Origin: Holophaga foetida DSM 6591
GTDB taxonomy: Bacteria > Acidobacteriota > Holophagae > Holophagales > Holophagaceae
Assembly (NCBI RefSeq): GCF_000242615.2
Contig: NZ_KI912268.1
Coordinates: forward strand, 201,229-265,228
Reading direction: 5' to 3'
Length of the DNA: 64,000 nt
The position numbers were made by a program, and so were the translations under genes. Shown piece after piece: positions 51,300 through 60,402 of this stretch (the first letter of the stretch is position 1; each line of letters starts with the position of its first letter). The notes beneath the pieces were generated by a model that was not told the origin of the DNA, ran no database searches, and worked only from the letters and a program-made list of their open reading frames with translations.

Positions 51300-52994
51300 C
51301 TATCGGTACAGTGTAAAGAACTCAGTCTCGCCTACTTGCGTAAAATGCCTCCGGACATAGGCCGCGACAGCGTACCGGTCGCTTTCCGGCAGCGCCGTGA
51401 AGCCTTTGGCAAGGTTGGCAGCCTGCACTTTCTGGACGATGACGGTCAGCGAGCCGCGCTGGGTTGCCAGTGAATCCGTGACCCGGGCCAGGAGTTCAGG
51501 GTTTCCGAGGTCGACCCATTGGTCCCAATCCATGGGCAGCGGGTTGACTTGATTGGACTTGACCCAGTAGGCAGCAAGATCGGGGAGGATGGCGTAGCGA
51601 GGATCGGACACCTTGACGATGGCCTTGTTGAGATCGGCCAGGAAGGCGTATGTGTTCTTGTTCGTTCGTAGTCCCTTCCCGCCAGGAAGAACGTCATCCA
51701 GTGGGAAGCTCAGTTCCTTCGCAGGTCGGTCCAGATAGACATACTCCTTCCGTGCCGAGATGAAGTTGGCCATGACCAACCCCGTCATGATCGCGAGGAT
51801 GGCCGAGGAGCGGACCGCAATGGCGCGACAGATAACCGATTCCACCGTGATCCGGGCAAGCGACAGCAAATAGATGACACAAAGTCCTGTGGCCAGGGCT
51901 GGTGTGTTGTAGCCGATGGACAGGGCCGCACACCAGGCGGATACGACGATCAGAAGTCCCAGGGGGGCCGCCTCGGATGAGCCGTCTCCTTCCACTCCAA
52001 ACTGGAGGGTGGCGCCCAGGGCCATGCCGAAGAGTCCGAAAGACGGCGCATAGAGGAATCGTCCCTGGCCCATGGAGAAGCTCGCTGCAAGCACCGCTGC
52101 CGTGATGGCAAGAAGGCCGGTGGGGATGGCTATGCGGGTCCGCGCGCCATCCTGTCCGCTTTCGGATGTCGCGCGAGTCCACAGAAGGCGCCCGGCCACA
52201 AATCCCGAAAGCATTCCCCACGCGGTCGCATATTCCCAGATGAATCTCAGGAAGCCCGGGGTGACAAAATCGGCCCGCGAAGCGAGTTGCAGGCACATGT
52301 CCGGCAGTGCCCCCATGATTGCCATGGCCGCCACATAGCCCAGGCCCGGTGATGCGACCGATACCCATGCGAGAAGGCTCCTGCGGTGTCCCAGGAGAAC
52401 GATGGCCATGGGGGCGAGAACGGCAAAGTTCTGCTTGCAGACATAGGCTGCTCCGATCAGGAAATAGCCCAGGGCCCGGGACTTCCTGGATTTCCCCAGG
52501 CATAGCAGAAGGCCTGTGGCGCTGAGGAACAAACCGTCGATGGTCGACCAGACCATTACCGGAAAGTAGTGGCAGCAGAGCGCGAAGGCGATGGTGGCGA
52601 TCAGCAGCTCTGCCACCGGATCGCGCTTGATTCGGAGAAGACGGCTTGCGATGCGCGTCCATGCCAGGGCGATCCATGCGAACTGGAACCAGACGAAGAG
52701 CCGGGAGATCAGGAAGACGTGATCACCGCCGAGAAGCACGAAAGGGAGATGCAGGATCGCCGAGCCCACTGGACGCACGGTGATGAAGTCGCGGTGCGGG
52801 GTCTGGCCTTCCAGAAGGCGCCGACTGAAGGCCAGGTAGAAGCCATCGTCGGTGGGATTGAAGCCAAGCCCTGAGAAATGCCCATGAGCCAGGAGTGGCA
52901 CCACGCAAAGGAAGAGCGCATACAGAGCCACTGCAAACAAGGGCCTATCGGTCGAGCATCCGTCTTCCGGTGATCGGACTTTGAGGAGGTTCAA
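51300..52994 (-). CDS. GT-C-like integral membrane glycosyltransferase (putative)
   Basis: A 564-residue membrane protein with about 10-11 hydrophobic helices. TTG 52994 has AGGAGC five bases before it; a GTG further upstream is weaker. Between helix 1 and 2 lies NPTDDGFYLAFSRRLLEGQT followed by RDFITVRPVGS, which has the paired acidic residues of GT-C enzymes (as in PMT/ArnT families). The C-terminal 130 residues are soluble. It probably moves sugars from a lipid carrier on the outer side of the membrane; substrate unknown. Confidence 0.6.
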   Translation of the reverse strand: MNLLKVRSPEDGCSTDRPLFAVALYALFLCVVPLLAHGHFSGLGFNPTDDGFYLAFSRRLLEGQTPHRDFITVRPVGSAILHLPFVLLGGDHVFLISRLFVWFQFAWIALAWTRIASRLLRIKRDPVAELLIATIAFALCCHYFPVMVWSTIDGLFLSATGLLLCLGKSRKSRALGYFLIGAAYVCKQNFAVLAPMAIVLLGHRRSLLAWVSVASPGLGYVAAMAIMGALPDMCLQLASRADFVTPGFLRFIWEYATAWGMLSGFVAGRLLWTRATSESGQDGARTRIAIPTGLLAITAAVLAASFSMGQGRFLYAPSFGLFGMALGATLQFGVEGDGSSEAAPLGLLIVVSAWCAALSIGYNTPALATGLCVIYLLSLARITVESVICRAIAVRSSAILAIMTGLVMANFISARKEYVYLDRPAKELSFPLDDVLPGGKGLRTNKNTYAFLADLNKAIVKVSDPRYAILPDLAAYWVKSNQVNPLPMDWDQWVDLGNPELLARVTDSLATQRGSLTVIVQKVQAANLAKGFTALPESDRYAVAAYVRRHFTQVGETEFFTLYR

Positions 52995-53134
52995 GGCAGC
53001 TCCTGTTCCGGGCCCATCTGCTTTGATCGGATGAAAGCTGCGCGAAGCAAAGCCTGGGCACACTGAAAAAGGATGCGTGTGAGATCACCGGGGTGCCCAG
53101 GAAGTCTGGGACACGGGGAACGCAGATCCGGAAA

Positions 53135-54094
53135 TCACGGGAGCCAGTTGGCTGTGGAGCGTCGGATGGCCTCCGGGTAGACCGGCCCCAGCACTTCGGC
53201 GCAGTGGAGATGCCAGGTATCCGCTTCGATGACCTCGATGCGCTCGAAGGCGGCGACGAAGGCCCGCTGGGCGGGAACGGAGGCCAGGCGGTCCTGGGTG
53301 GCCAGGAAGCAGAGGCCGGGGGTGGCTAGGCGCCGATGGGCGAGGATGGTCTGCAGATCGGTTTCCTGGCGGTCGTAGCTGCCTCGGTTTGCAGCGATGC
53401 GACTTCCCAGTTCCCCGATCAGGGGAGCCAGGATGGGATGCCAGAACAGGTCCTTGGGGCCCCGCACGACGCGCTCTCCGAAGTCCCGACTGCTGGCAGG
53501 CGCTCCTTCCCAGATGATGCCTCCCAGGGGGCCTTTGCCCTCTGCCTCGAGCTTTGCCAGGGCCAGGAGGCCCACGCTGGCCCCGAGGCTGCGTCCCATC
53601 ATGATGATCCGCCGCCGTGGGGTGCCCTGGGCCTCCAGGTGATGGACGATGGCCACGACATTATCGGACTCCCGGGCCCCGAAGGTGATCAGGGGGGCAG
53701 GGCCCCCGCGCCGTAAGGCATCGTCCCGGCGCAGGTAGGTGAAGATGGCCGCGTCCAGGTCGGGGAAGACTCGCAGGGCAGGGCTGGTGCCCCAGCGGTC
53801 GTCCCCGAAGCCGTGAAGCAGGAGCGCGATGCCCCGGCTGGGTCTGGCTCGGCGGAGATGCCAGAGCTGAAGGCCCGAGACCTCCTCTGAGGACCAGGTT
53901 CCCCCTGGATCCCCCTGGCTGCCCGCCGCCAATTCCCGATAGGTGGCTTCGACCCGGCTCAGGGGTTGGGGCTTGTAGAAAGGGGGATCCGTCAGTTCGT
54001 GGGCGAGGGAACGGGCCTTGTAGGCGACAAAGCCTGCCAGCAGGGCGACGCCCAGCCCGCAGGCGATGATGAGAGTGCGCGATACCAGCTTCAT
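53135..54094 (-). CDS. Alpha/beta hydrolase, membrane-anchored
   Basis: A 319-residue hydrolase with an N-terminal signal anchor (IIACGLGVALLAGFVAY). The active site is complete: LLLHGFGDDRWG near residue 92 (oxyanion), MMGRSLGASVGLL near 166 (nucleophile Ser in G-R-S-L-G), the Asp in FLATQDRLASV near 270 and the His in DTWHLHCAEV near 297. Substrate unknown. It lies seven bases downstream of the lipoprotein gene. Confidence 0.85.
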   Translation of the reverse strand: MKLVSRTLIIACGLGVALLAGFVAYKARSLAHELTDPPFYKPQPLSRVEATYRELAAGSQGDPGGTWSSEEVSGLQLWHLRRARPSRGIALLLHGFGDDRWGTSPALRVFPDLDAAIFTYLRRDDALRRGGPAPLITFGARESDNVVAIVHHLEAQGTPRRRIIMMGRSLGASVGLLALAKLEAEGKGPLGGIIWEGAPASSRDFGERVVRGPKDLFWHPILAPLIGELGSRIAANRGSYDRQETDLQTILAHRRLATPGLCFLATQDRLASVPAQRAFVAAFERIEVIEADTWHLHCAEVLGPVYPEAIRRSTANWLP

Positions 54095-54101
54095 CCGGGG
54101 T

Positions 54102-54536
54102 TTACTTCTTCTCCAGGCGGGCCTTCACGCCGGGCAGTCCAGGTGCCGGGGGCAGCTCTTCGGACTTGCCATAGAGGGTGGCGTTGAAGTGCTGGGCGAA
54201 GAAGACCTGGAACAGCCCCTTGCCCTCCTGGAGCTCCCATTCACCCTGGTCGGGACCGAAGGCCTCCAGGGGGCTGATGAGGACGAAGCGGTGCTTCCCG
54301 GGCGTCAGGCCGGAGACGATCAGGCGCAGGCCGCCCTTCTTGGAGTTCTGCTGCACGGGGATGCGGGTGCCGTCCAGGGTGAGATCCAGGGGACCCTGGA
54401 CCGTCTTGGTGAACTGGATCTCGACGGTTCCGGCGGGTACGGGCTTCCTGGGCAGGATGGGGTTGGTCTTCTTGGCGCAACCCGCGCCAAACGCCAGAAT
54501 GGCCAGACCTGCGACCAGTACCAGGGACTTCCTCAT
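54102..54536 (-). CDS. Putative lipoprotein
   Basis: A 144-residue protein with lipobox FGAGC (Cys20). ATG 54536 follows GGAGGTT. The mature part is beta-type (VEIQFTKTVQGPLDLTLDGT, then LIVSGLTPGKHRFVLISP) and resembles the PEGA-like or carboxypeptidase-regulatory beta sandwich. No catalytic motif is visible. Likely cotranscribed with the hydrolase. Confidence 0.65.
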   Translation of the reverse strand: MRKSLVLVAGLAILAFGAGCAKKTNPILPRKPVPAGTVEIQFTKTVQGPLDLTLDGTRIPVQQNSKKGGLRLIVSGLTPGKHRFVLISPLEAFGPDQGEWELQEGKGLFQVFFAQHFNATLYGKSEELPPAPGLPGVKARLEKK

Positions 54537-54643
54537 GAGAACCTCCATTAGCAGCCTACCCGTATTCCGGTGGTCATGGCAGTGTGCCGACAGGGCGGGA
54601 TTGGTTCGAAAGCGGGTATTCTGAAGCTTCGCTAGGAGATCCC

Positions 54644-55108
54644 ATGACCAAAGTCCGCTTCACCACCGACAAGGGCGACATCAACCTCGAACTCTTTCCC
54701 AACGAGGCCCCTGGCACCGTGGCCAACTTCGTGAAGCTCATCAACGAGAAGTTCTACGATGGCCTTGCCTTCCACCGCGTGATCCCCAACTTCGTGATCC
54801 AGGGCGGCTGCCCCAACACCCGTGAGGGTGCTACCGGCATGCCCGGCACCGGCGGCCCTGGCTACAAGATCAAGTGCGAGACCAAGGGCAATCCCCACAA
54901 GCACGAGCTGGGCGCGGTCTCCATGGCCCACGCTGGCAAGGATACCGGCGGCAGCCAGTTCTTCGTCGTGAACGGCCCCCGCTCCGGTGTCCAGCACCTG
55001 GACGGCATCCACACCGTCTTCGGCAAGTGCGTCGGCGAGGAGGACATCCAGGTGGTCCTGGCCATCCGGGCCAACGACCGCATCATCAAGGCTGAAGTCG
55101 TCGAATAG
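54644..55108 (+). CDS. ppiB: Peptidyl-prolyl cis-trans isomerase, cyclophilin type
   Basis: A 154-residue cytoplasmic cyclophilin. Key residues are in [15 protein letters not shown] (Arg and Phe of the active site), [16 protein letters not shown] (Gln-Phe-Phe), and [20 protein letters not shown]. There is no signal peptide, so it acts in the cytoplasm. ATG 54644 follows TAGGAG; longer upstream frames are not coding. Confidence 0.93.
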   Translation: MTKVRFTTDKGDINLELFPNEAPGTVANFVKLINEKFYDGLAFHRVIPNFVIQGGCPNTREGATGMPGTGGPGYKIKCETKGNPHKHELGAVSMAHAGKDTGGSQFFVVNGPRSGVQHLDGIHTVFGKCVGEEDIQVVLAIRANDRIIKAEVVE

Positions 55109-55183
55109 GACAGGGCCCCGATTCGCGAGCCAGACTGCATGGTCCTTCGCGTCTGCAATTTCCAGTCAGTTCGATAGGCATCA

Positions 55184-55223
55184 CTTCCGGCACCTGATAC
55201 ATCCTGGTATCAGGTGCCGGAAG
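55184..55223. terminator. Hairpin, probable ppiB terminator
   Basis: A 17-bp perfect stem (CTTCCGGCACCTGATAC and its complement) with a six-base loop, followed by ATGTAAAAAA rather than a T-run on the plus strand. It may act on either strand. Confidence 0.5.
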
Positions 55224-55386
55224 ATGTAAAAAATGGTCCTGATATCTGCAGGATCGATAGTGCAAGGAAACGCTCTGGCCCCAATGCCAGAGCGCTCCCC
55301 TCAAACCAGCAGCATAAAGGAAAAAATGCTGCCGATATCTGATGATGAAAAGGGTGCTGGGGATGCCCTCGGGGAGGGGAACTGTA
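55224..55386. other. Hairpin-rich gap with UroD-gene fragment
   Basis: Holds two perfect hairpins (55271-55294, nine-base stem; 55309-55332, seven-base stem) and a 35-base segment (55345-55379) that matches 56727-56761 in the UroD-family gene at 33 positions. No gene is present. Confidence 0.7.
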
Positions 55387-56238
55387 TTAGTGCTTATGGG
55401 CGGCGATATCCAGGAGGATGTCAGCCAGTTCCTTTGGAGCAGACAAGAAGGGGCTGTGATCCGAATTGATAGTGTACACCTTCTCAAGAGAACTGTTTTT
55501 GATCATCTTTTCCTGGAACTCTGGGAGAAGAATATGGTCATTCAATGTTTTTATATAGAATTTGGGGACGCTCGCAAAATTGGAACCCAAATTGATCGGC
55601 TGGATCTGTGCGGCAATTGATTCACCGCCCAGGTGAAGGATAGCAATACCTGCCTGTTCATCAGTGAGTGAACCATAGAAGATTGATCTAGCGATCTTGG
55701 GATTCACAAAGGAAACCTTTTGATCTCTGGAAAGACTGACAAACCCAATATCTGATAGCTTCATCCAATCGGTTGGCTGGAGGCCATCTGTCATTCCGTT
55801 CATGCTTTGCCCATTCTGCAATAGAAATCCACAGAGTACGACCATCTTTTTGACTTTTTTGGGGTTGATCTCAGACGTTCTGCAAACAACCGCACCAGCC
55901 ATGCTGTGGCCGACGAGAATGACAGGCTCAGACTGCTCATCTATCAGTTTGCTGACGAATTCAGCATAGGAGTCAATGTTCTGCCCGCTGATAGGTATCG
56001 CGTTGTCTCCATGCCCTGGCAAATCGACCGTGATGACTTTATTTCCCTTCGCCTCCAGCAGAGGTTTGACACGGTTCCAGAACCATCCAGAGTGCCACGC
56101 GCCCGGAATGAGGACATATGTTTGAGGTGTCACTGGATTCTCCTTACGGGTGTCAGCAGCCTTTGCCTGACATATAGAACCGAGTAGCAAGGCCGCCAAT
56201 ATTGGCAAGGTTGCAAACTTTGAAAAGAATTTTATCAT
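55387..56238 (-). CDS. Exported alpha/beta hydrolase, AT-rich (likely imported)
   Basis: A 283-residue hydrolase with a signal peptide ending near CQAKA. It has the compact esterase/hydroxynitrile-lyase-like layout: YVLIPGAWHSGWFWNRVKP at the start, VILVGHSMAGAVVCR near 105 (nucleophile Ser), and the His in INSDHSPFLSAPKELADI near the end. Similar proteins act on plant-type methyl esters or small aromatic substrates. The gene is much more AT-rich than all neighbours, with AAA and AAT codons common, suggesting transfer. A strong AAGGAAAAGG site precedes the ATG. It lies after the UroD-family gene on the same strand. Confidence 0.82.
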   Translation of the reverse strand: MIKFFSKFATLPILAALLLGSICQAKAADTRKENPVTPQTYVLIPGAWHSGWFWNRVKPLLEAKGNKVITVDLPGHGDNAIPISGQNIDSYAEFVSKLIDEQSEPVILVGHSMAGAVVCRTSEINPKKVKKMVVLCGFLLQNGQSMNGMTDGLQPTDWMKLSDIGFVSLSRDQKVSFVNPKIARSIFYGSLTDEQAGIAILHLGGESIAAQIQPINLGSNFASVPKFYIKTLNDHILLPEFQEKMIKNSSLEKVYTINSDHSPFLSAPKELADILLDIAAHKH

Positions 56239-56360
56239 TACCTTTTCCTTTCGTAGGCATATGCAGGTTTTTGTGAATTTATTGTTTCTGTATCTGCTCA
56301 GACCCTACTCTCTGGCTTAGGCCCTGCAGGGCAGGGCCTAAGCACTTGGGGGGGCTGCGT

Positions 56361-57740
56361 TCAGAAAATCCAGCTCCAGAGCCAGTTGAAGGCCATGTCC
56401 TCAATGGATTCCCAGGGGCCCTGGATGAGGGCTTCGTCCCCGGTGATGCCACCCAGTTCTGCCTTCTTGACTGCCCAGGGCGTGAGCATTCCCTTGTCTC
56501 CGATGCGCGGGGGGACGGTCTTGATGGGAAGGGGTTCAAGCGGCCTGGCCTTGATGCTCTTGTCGTACCAGCCGTATTTCATGACTGCATCGAGCATGGC
56601 GCGGTAGTTTTCCACCTTGGAATTGGAAGGGATGTAGCAGGGGCCGCTCAGGACGAACCCACCGCCCGGCATGCAGCTCTCGCAGACCAGTTTGACCCGG
56701 GCGTCCATCTCCTCCGGGGTGCCCAGGATGAAAAGGGTGCTGGGGATGCCCCCGGCGAGGGCCATGTGGTGACCGATCTCCTTCTTGGCCTTGAAGATGT
56801 TCTCCGCGGGATCGTCGACATCCAGGAGCATCGACCCCTTGGGCAGTTCGAGGAAGTGGTGCCAGTGGGCAGACCAGTCGCCCTCCATGTAGCAGCGGAC
56901 CCTGTGTCCCGCATCGATAAGGGCAAGGAGGACCTTCTTGAAGGAGGGCCAGTAGAACTTGTCGAACTGCCGGGGCGACATGAACATGGGCTTGTGGGTG
57001 GGCACGAAGATCGGATACCGGCGCAGGGGATCCGCAGTGGAAAGGGCGAAGCGCACCATGATGGGTACGAGGACTTCGCAGGCTTCCAGGACCTTCTCAG
57101 GCTGACGCATGGTGTCCTTGAGGATCCCCTGCATCCCGCGCATCACATCTCCCAGCGCATCAAAGGGGGCCAGGAAGGCGCCTGACATGGGCTGGGGCAT
57201 CCCGCACTGGGTCTGCAGCTGGATGCCACGATTCCGCATGATCTCCCCGTACCGCGCCTGGGCCAGCCCTCCCTTGAGCATGGCGAAATGGGAACGTGCA
57301 TGGCCTTTCCCCATATCGTCGAAGACCCGGGGGATGAAGCGTTCGAGCATGAACTGGCCAGGGTTGGCGATCAGTTCGTCATACTCGTCGGCCAGCATGT
57401 TCTCGACCTCCACGAACTGGAGGGGGGTGTCAGGAGACAGGTCCCGGCCCGGAAACTTGTAGGTGTTGAGGCCTACGGCATCGCAAAGGGGTGTCCAGAA
57501 CTTGTTGTTCCTCAGCACATCCACTTCCGTGAAGTCCTGGCAGAACTTGATCTCGCCCTCCAGCCATTTCTGGGGATCGTAGACGACTTCCTGCTTGCTG
57601 GTGCCCGCGTAGGTCTCGGCAAAGGTGTTGGAGCCGACGCCGATGGGCACACGGTCGATGGCTCCGAAGGTGATCGCACCCTGGTAACGCCCCAGACGTT
57701 CTTCAAAAAGCTGCTGCATGTTGTCTGCCATTTCATACAT
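56361..57740 (-). CDS. UroD/MtaA-family methyltransferase-like protein
   Basis: A 459-residue member of the uroporphyrinogen decarboxylase superfamily, longer than HemE (about 350). It keeps the TIM-barrel order and ends with GGIPSTLFILGTPEEMDARV and GGGFVLSGPCYIPSNSKVEN, typical of the family's C-terminus. Cys and His residues in HRVRCYMEGDWSAHWHH near 275 and SGPCY near 365 could bind zinc as in corrinoid methyltransferases (MtaA, CmuA); HemE lacks these. No corrinoid protein is nearby. Two starts (57740 and 57731) are possible. It lies 42 bases after the AAHS transporter on the same strand. Confidence 0.72.
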   Translation of the reverse strand: MYEMADNMQQLFEERLGRYQGAITFGAIDRVPIGVGSNTFAETYAGTSKQEVVYDPQKWLEGEIKFCQDFTEVDVLRNNKFWTPLCDAVGLNTYKFPGRDLSPDTPLQFVEVENMLADEYDELIANPGQFMLERFIPRVFDDMGKGHARSHFAMLKGGLAQARYGEIMRNRGIQLQTQCGMPQPMSGAFLAPFDALGDVMRGMQGILKDTMRQPEKVLEACEVLVPIMVRFALSTADPLRRYPIFVPTHKPMFMSPRQFDKFYWPSFKKVLLALIDAGHRVRCYMEGDWSAHWHHFLELPKGSMLLDVDDPAENIFKAKKEIGHHMALAGGIPSTLFILGTPEEMDARVKLVCESCMPGGGFVLSGPCYIPSNSKVENYRAMLDAVMKYGWYDKSIKARPLEPLPIKTVPPRIGDKGMLTPWAVKKAELGGITGDEALIQGPWESIEDMAFNWLWSWIF

Positions 57741-57782
57741 CCATGTGTTGATCGGGTTGTTGCTAGTGTATTGCGCCAGCTG

Positions 57783-59096
57783 CTATTCGGCCTTGGCCTG
57801 CAATTTGGTGTAGTTGTGCTTGTCCTGGATCAGGAAGAGGAAGATGGCGCCGAGGAGGGCCGGAAGAGCCAGGCCGACGAAATTGAACAGGCCCATCATC
57901 ATCAGAACGCCAAGCAGGGTGGGGCCGGCGATTCCGCCGATTCGGCCAGCGGTGAAGCACACGCCCATGACCGTGGAGCGCATCGGAGGGGGATAGTAGG
58001 CTGCGATGTAACCGTGGGCCACGTTCTGTCCACCCATGAAGCCGACGGCGGCCAGGAAGACCAGGACGGAAGCGGCCATGAAGTTGTGGGTCACTCCCAG
58101 GAGGCTGATCGTGATGAAGGCCAGGATGTAAAGAATGATGGTGGTAAGCTTGGCACCAATCTTATCCGCTACGACACCACCCAGGTTGCTGCCGATCCAG
58201 CCGCCGACATTGAGGGTGATCAGGAAGGCCACGCTCGACTTGAAGCCGAAGCCCGCATTCATCATCAGCTTGGGGAGCCAGACGGACACGCCCCAGATGA
58301 TGTAGTAGCACATGAAATACATGCCCCAGCTCATGACGGTCGAGAAGGCGCGGCCATCCGTGAACAGCGCTGCGAGGTTGGACTTTCCGGCGCCCTTGTT
58401 CACTTCAAAGGTGGTGCTGGCATCCATGAGCAGGCTGGGCTCGAACTTCAGCAGCGTCGCTTTCAGCTCATCGATCCGGTTGCTGCTGATGAGCTTCTCC
58501 GGGGCTTCGGGCAGGAAGGCGATGAACGCGGGGATCAGGAGAAGGGGGATGGCTCCGATGAACATCATGCCCTTCCATCCGAAGATGGGGCTGAGCCACA
58601 TGCTCAGGGCGGCCGCCAGGATGCCGCCGATCTGCATGCCCGCCATGACCGAGGCGATCATCTGCGCGCGCTTCTTCTTGGGGGCATACTCGCTCAGCAT
58701 CGCGATGACGTTGGGGAAGGAGCCGCCGATGCCGAAGCCGGCGATGAAGCGCCAGAATCCGAAGGTGTGGGGGGAGTTGGTGAAGCCCGTGAGGCCCATG
58801 GCCAGGCTGAAGAGGGATCCGCTGATGATCAGCGCCCGCTTGCGTCCGATCTTGTCGGCCAGGGTGCCGAACACGATGGAACCGAAGCCTGCTCCGATCA
58901 GGGCGTAGCTTCCGATCACACCCGCCTGGGCAGGATTCAGGTGCCAGGCCTTCATCAGCGTGGGAACCATCGTTCCGTATACGACCAGGTCATAGCCGTC
59001 GAACGAGATGAGGGTGATCATCAGGATGAAGAGAACCCAGTGGACTGGTCTGAACGAGCTCTCATCCAGTACCGTGTTGGCGTTGATTACGGACAT
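57783..59096 (-). CDS. MFS transporter, aromatic acid:H+ symporter (AAHS) type
   Basis: A 437-residue, 12-helix transporter. The AAHS signature lies at the N-terminus: TLISFDGYDLVVYGTMVP, followed by the MFS loop GTLADKIGRKRALI. The second half repeats the layout with VADKIGAKL. Family members (PcaK, BenK, MhbT) import benzoates and hydroxybenzoates. AGGAG lies before the ATG. It is downstream of an IclR-type regulator and upstream of the UroD-family gene, so an aromatic acid is the likely substrate. Confidence 0.88.
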   Translation of the reverse strand: MSVINANTVLDESSFRPVHWVLFILMITLISFDGYDLVVYGTMVPTLMKAWHLNPAQAGVIGSYALIGAGFGSIVFGTLADKIGRKRALIISGSLFSLAMGLTGFTNSPHTFGFWRFIAGFGIGGSFPNVIAMLSEYAPKKKRAQMIASVMAGMQIGGILAAALSMWLSPIFGWKGMMFIGAIPLLLIPAFIAFLPEAPEKLISSNRIDELKATLLKFEPSLLMDASTTFEVNKGAGKSNLAALFTDGRAFSTVMSWGMYFMCYYIIWGVSVWLPKLMMNAGFGFKSSVAFLITLNVGGWIGSNLGGVVADKIGAKLTTIILYILAFITISLLGVTHNFMAASVLVFLAAVGFMGGQNVAHGYIAAYYPPPMRSTVMGVCFTAGRIGGIAGPTLLGVLMMMGLFNFVGLALPALLGAIFLFLIQDKHNYTKLQAKAE

Positions 59097-59429
59097 AATG
59101 TTTTCTCCTGTGGTTTATTGATTGATAAAATATTCAAATCGCTCATTTCTTCTGAGGCATTAACTGCTGTCAGTCATGACGGCCCCTATCGGAATATTCC
59201 ACACTTCAATTAGGATTGCTTACAACATTAATGGCCCTACTTAGTCCAATATCTTGTATCGGGACTTAAACAGGATGCTTTAGGCAGACGATTTATCTGT
59301 CCTTGTCTTGTGGATTATTAATCATTTCATCCTGAATGCTGATTCGCGATGAACTGATGGGTTCGGTACTGCCTAGTGGATCACTTGCATCAAATCTAGG
59401 ACATATCGCATGGGTGTGCAAGGTATTTT

Positions 59430-59468
59430 TGTCCACCAGTTGGCATGTCAGGGTCTACCTGGTGGACA
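59430..59468. promoter_or_regulatory. 10-bp inverted repeat, candidate IclR operator
   Basis: TGTCCACCAG and CTGGTGGACA are perfect complements with a 19-base spacer. It lies between the regulator and its probable target. IclR proteins bind short palindromes; the match to a specific consensus is not tested. Confidence 0.35.
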
Positions 59469-59504
59469 CTTGCGATTTGCAACAATCACTCTCGGCTTCA
59501 AACG

Positions 59505-59536
59505 ACAAAGCGCCCGGCCGGGGCCGGGCGCTTTGT
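59505..59536. terminator. Bidirectional terminator after the IclR gene
   Basis: A 15-bp perfect stem (ACAAAGCGCCCGGCC and its complement) with a two-base loop. It follows the leftward IclR stop and separates it from the transporter transcript. Confidence 0.75.
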
Positions 59537-59592
59537 CTGCATGGTTATCGCACTCTGCTCATCGGTTTCCCGACGAGCCTTGACCCCTGGTC

Positions 59593-60396
59593 CTAAGGCT
59601 TCCAGTGCAAGTCCTGCGTGTCCTGCAGGAGTCGCTCGATAAGCTCTCTTTCCCTGGCCTGGAAACGGTGTGTCGGCATGGCTATGCCTATGGCGCCATT
59701 CTCTCCGCCGGGACTTTTTATGGGTATTGCAATGCCGTTGACGCCAACCTGGTGTTCCTCGCGGTCTATGGCCACTCCCGTGGCCCTGATGGTTTCAATC
59801 TCAAGCAGCAGTCTGTCCCAATCCGTCATGGTGTTTTGCGTCAGGGGTGCAAGCTTGATCTGAAGGCGAAGGGCTTCCAGTTCTTTCTCTGACAGGGTGG
59901 CCAGGAGGGCCTTGCCGCTGGCTGTCGCATGGAGCGCAATGGAGGTTCCAATGGTGGTGACGGTGTGGAGCGGATAGATGCCAATGATCTGGTCCACCAC
60001 GACAGCCATTCCGTGAGCCACGACGCACAGATTGACATTTTCGCCGGTCTTGTCTGCGAGTTGCATCAGCATTGGGCGAGCGATTTTGGTGATATCAAAA
60101 GGACGGATGTTGGAGGCGAAAAGGGCCAAGGTCGGGCCCAATCGGTACAGGCTGGTGGATGATGCCGTGATGACAATATTCTGCTCTTCCAGCGTGTCGA
60201 GGATCCGTCTGACAGTGGATCGTGGCAATTTGACATAGAGGCAGATCTCCCGGAGGGACAGCCCATCCGGATGATTATTGAGTGCCATGAGGATGTCGTA
60301 TGACCGCGAGAGGACTCGAGTCTTTTCCGCATTCTTCTGCTCTGGCTCAGGGGAGTCTGTTCTCGTTTCCATCGGTTCGCTCAATTGGATTCCCAT
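59593..60396 (-). CDS. IclR-family transcriptional regulator
   Basis: A 267-residue regulator. The N-terminal winged helix is at 25-90 (VLSRSYDILMALNNHPDGLS, then LPRSTVRRILDTLEEQNI), and the effector domain has HATASGKALLATLSEKELE near 150 and GVAIDREEHQVGVNGIAIPI near 205. IclR proteins commonly control aromatic-compound catabolism. It starts six bases after mnmA, so it may be cotranscribed with it as well as expressed alone. A second Met (60372) is a possible start. Confidence 0.9.
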   Translation of the reverse strand: MGIQLSEPMETRTDSPEPEQKNAEKTRVLSRSYDILMALNNHPDGLSLREICLYVKLPRSTVRRILDTLEEQNIVITASSTSLYRLGPTLALFASNIRPFDITKIARPMLMQLADKTGENVNLCVVAHGMAVVVDQIIGIYPLHTVTTIGTSIALHATASGKALLATLSEKELEALRLQIKLAPLTQNTMTDWDRLLLEIETIRATGVAIDREEHQVGVNGIAIPIKSPGGENGAIGIAMPTHRFQARERELIERLLQDTQDLHWKP

Positions 60397-60402
60397 GTGT
60401 TT

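Larger units (their letters stand above)
59097..59592. promoter_or_regulatory. Regulatory gap between IclR gene and transporter
   Basis: About 500 bases without a credible gene. It holds an AT-rich promoter-type stretch (59105-59260), a 10-bp inverted repeat (59430-59468) and a terminator (59505-59536). It probably carries the transporter promoter and IclR operator. Confidence 0.5.

Noticed and set aside
57288..59213. A 641-residue rightward open frame across the UroD and transporter genes
   Set aside because: It is antisense to two genes with clear family motifs on the minus strand; the His/Gly/Glu-rich translation is typical of shadows.
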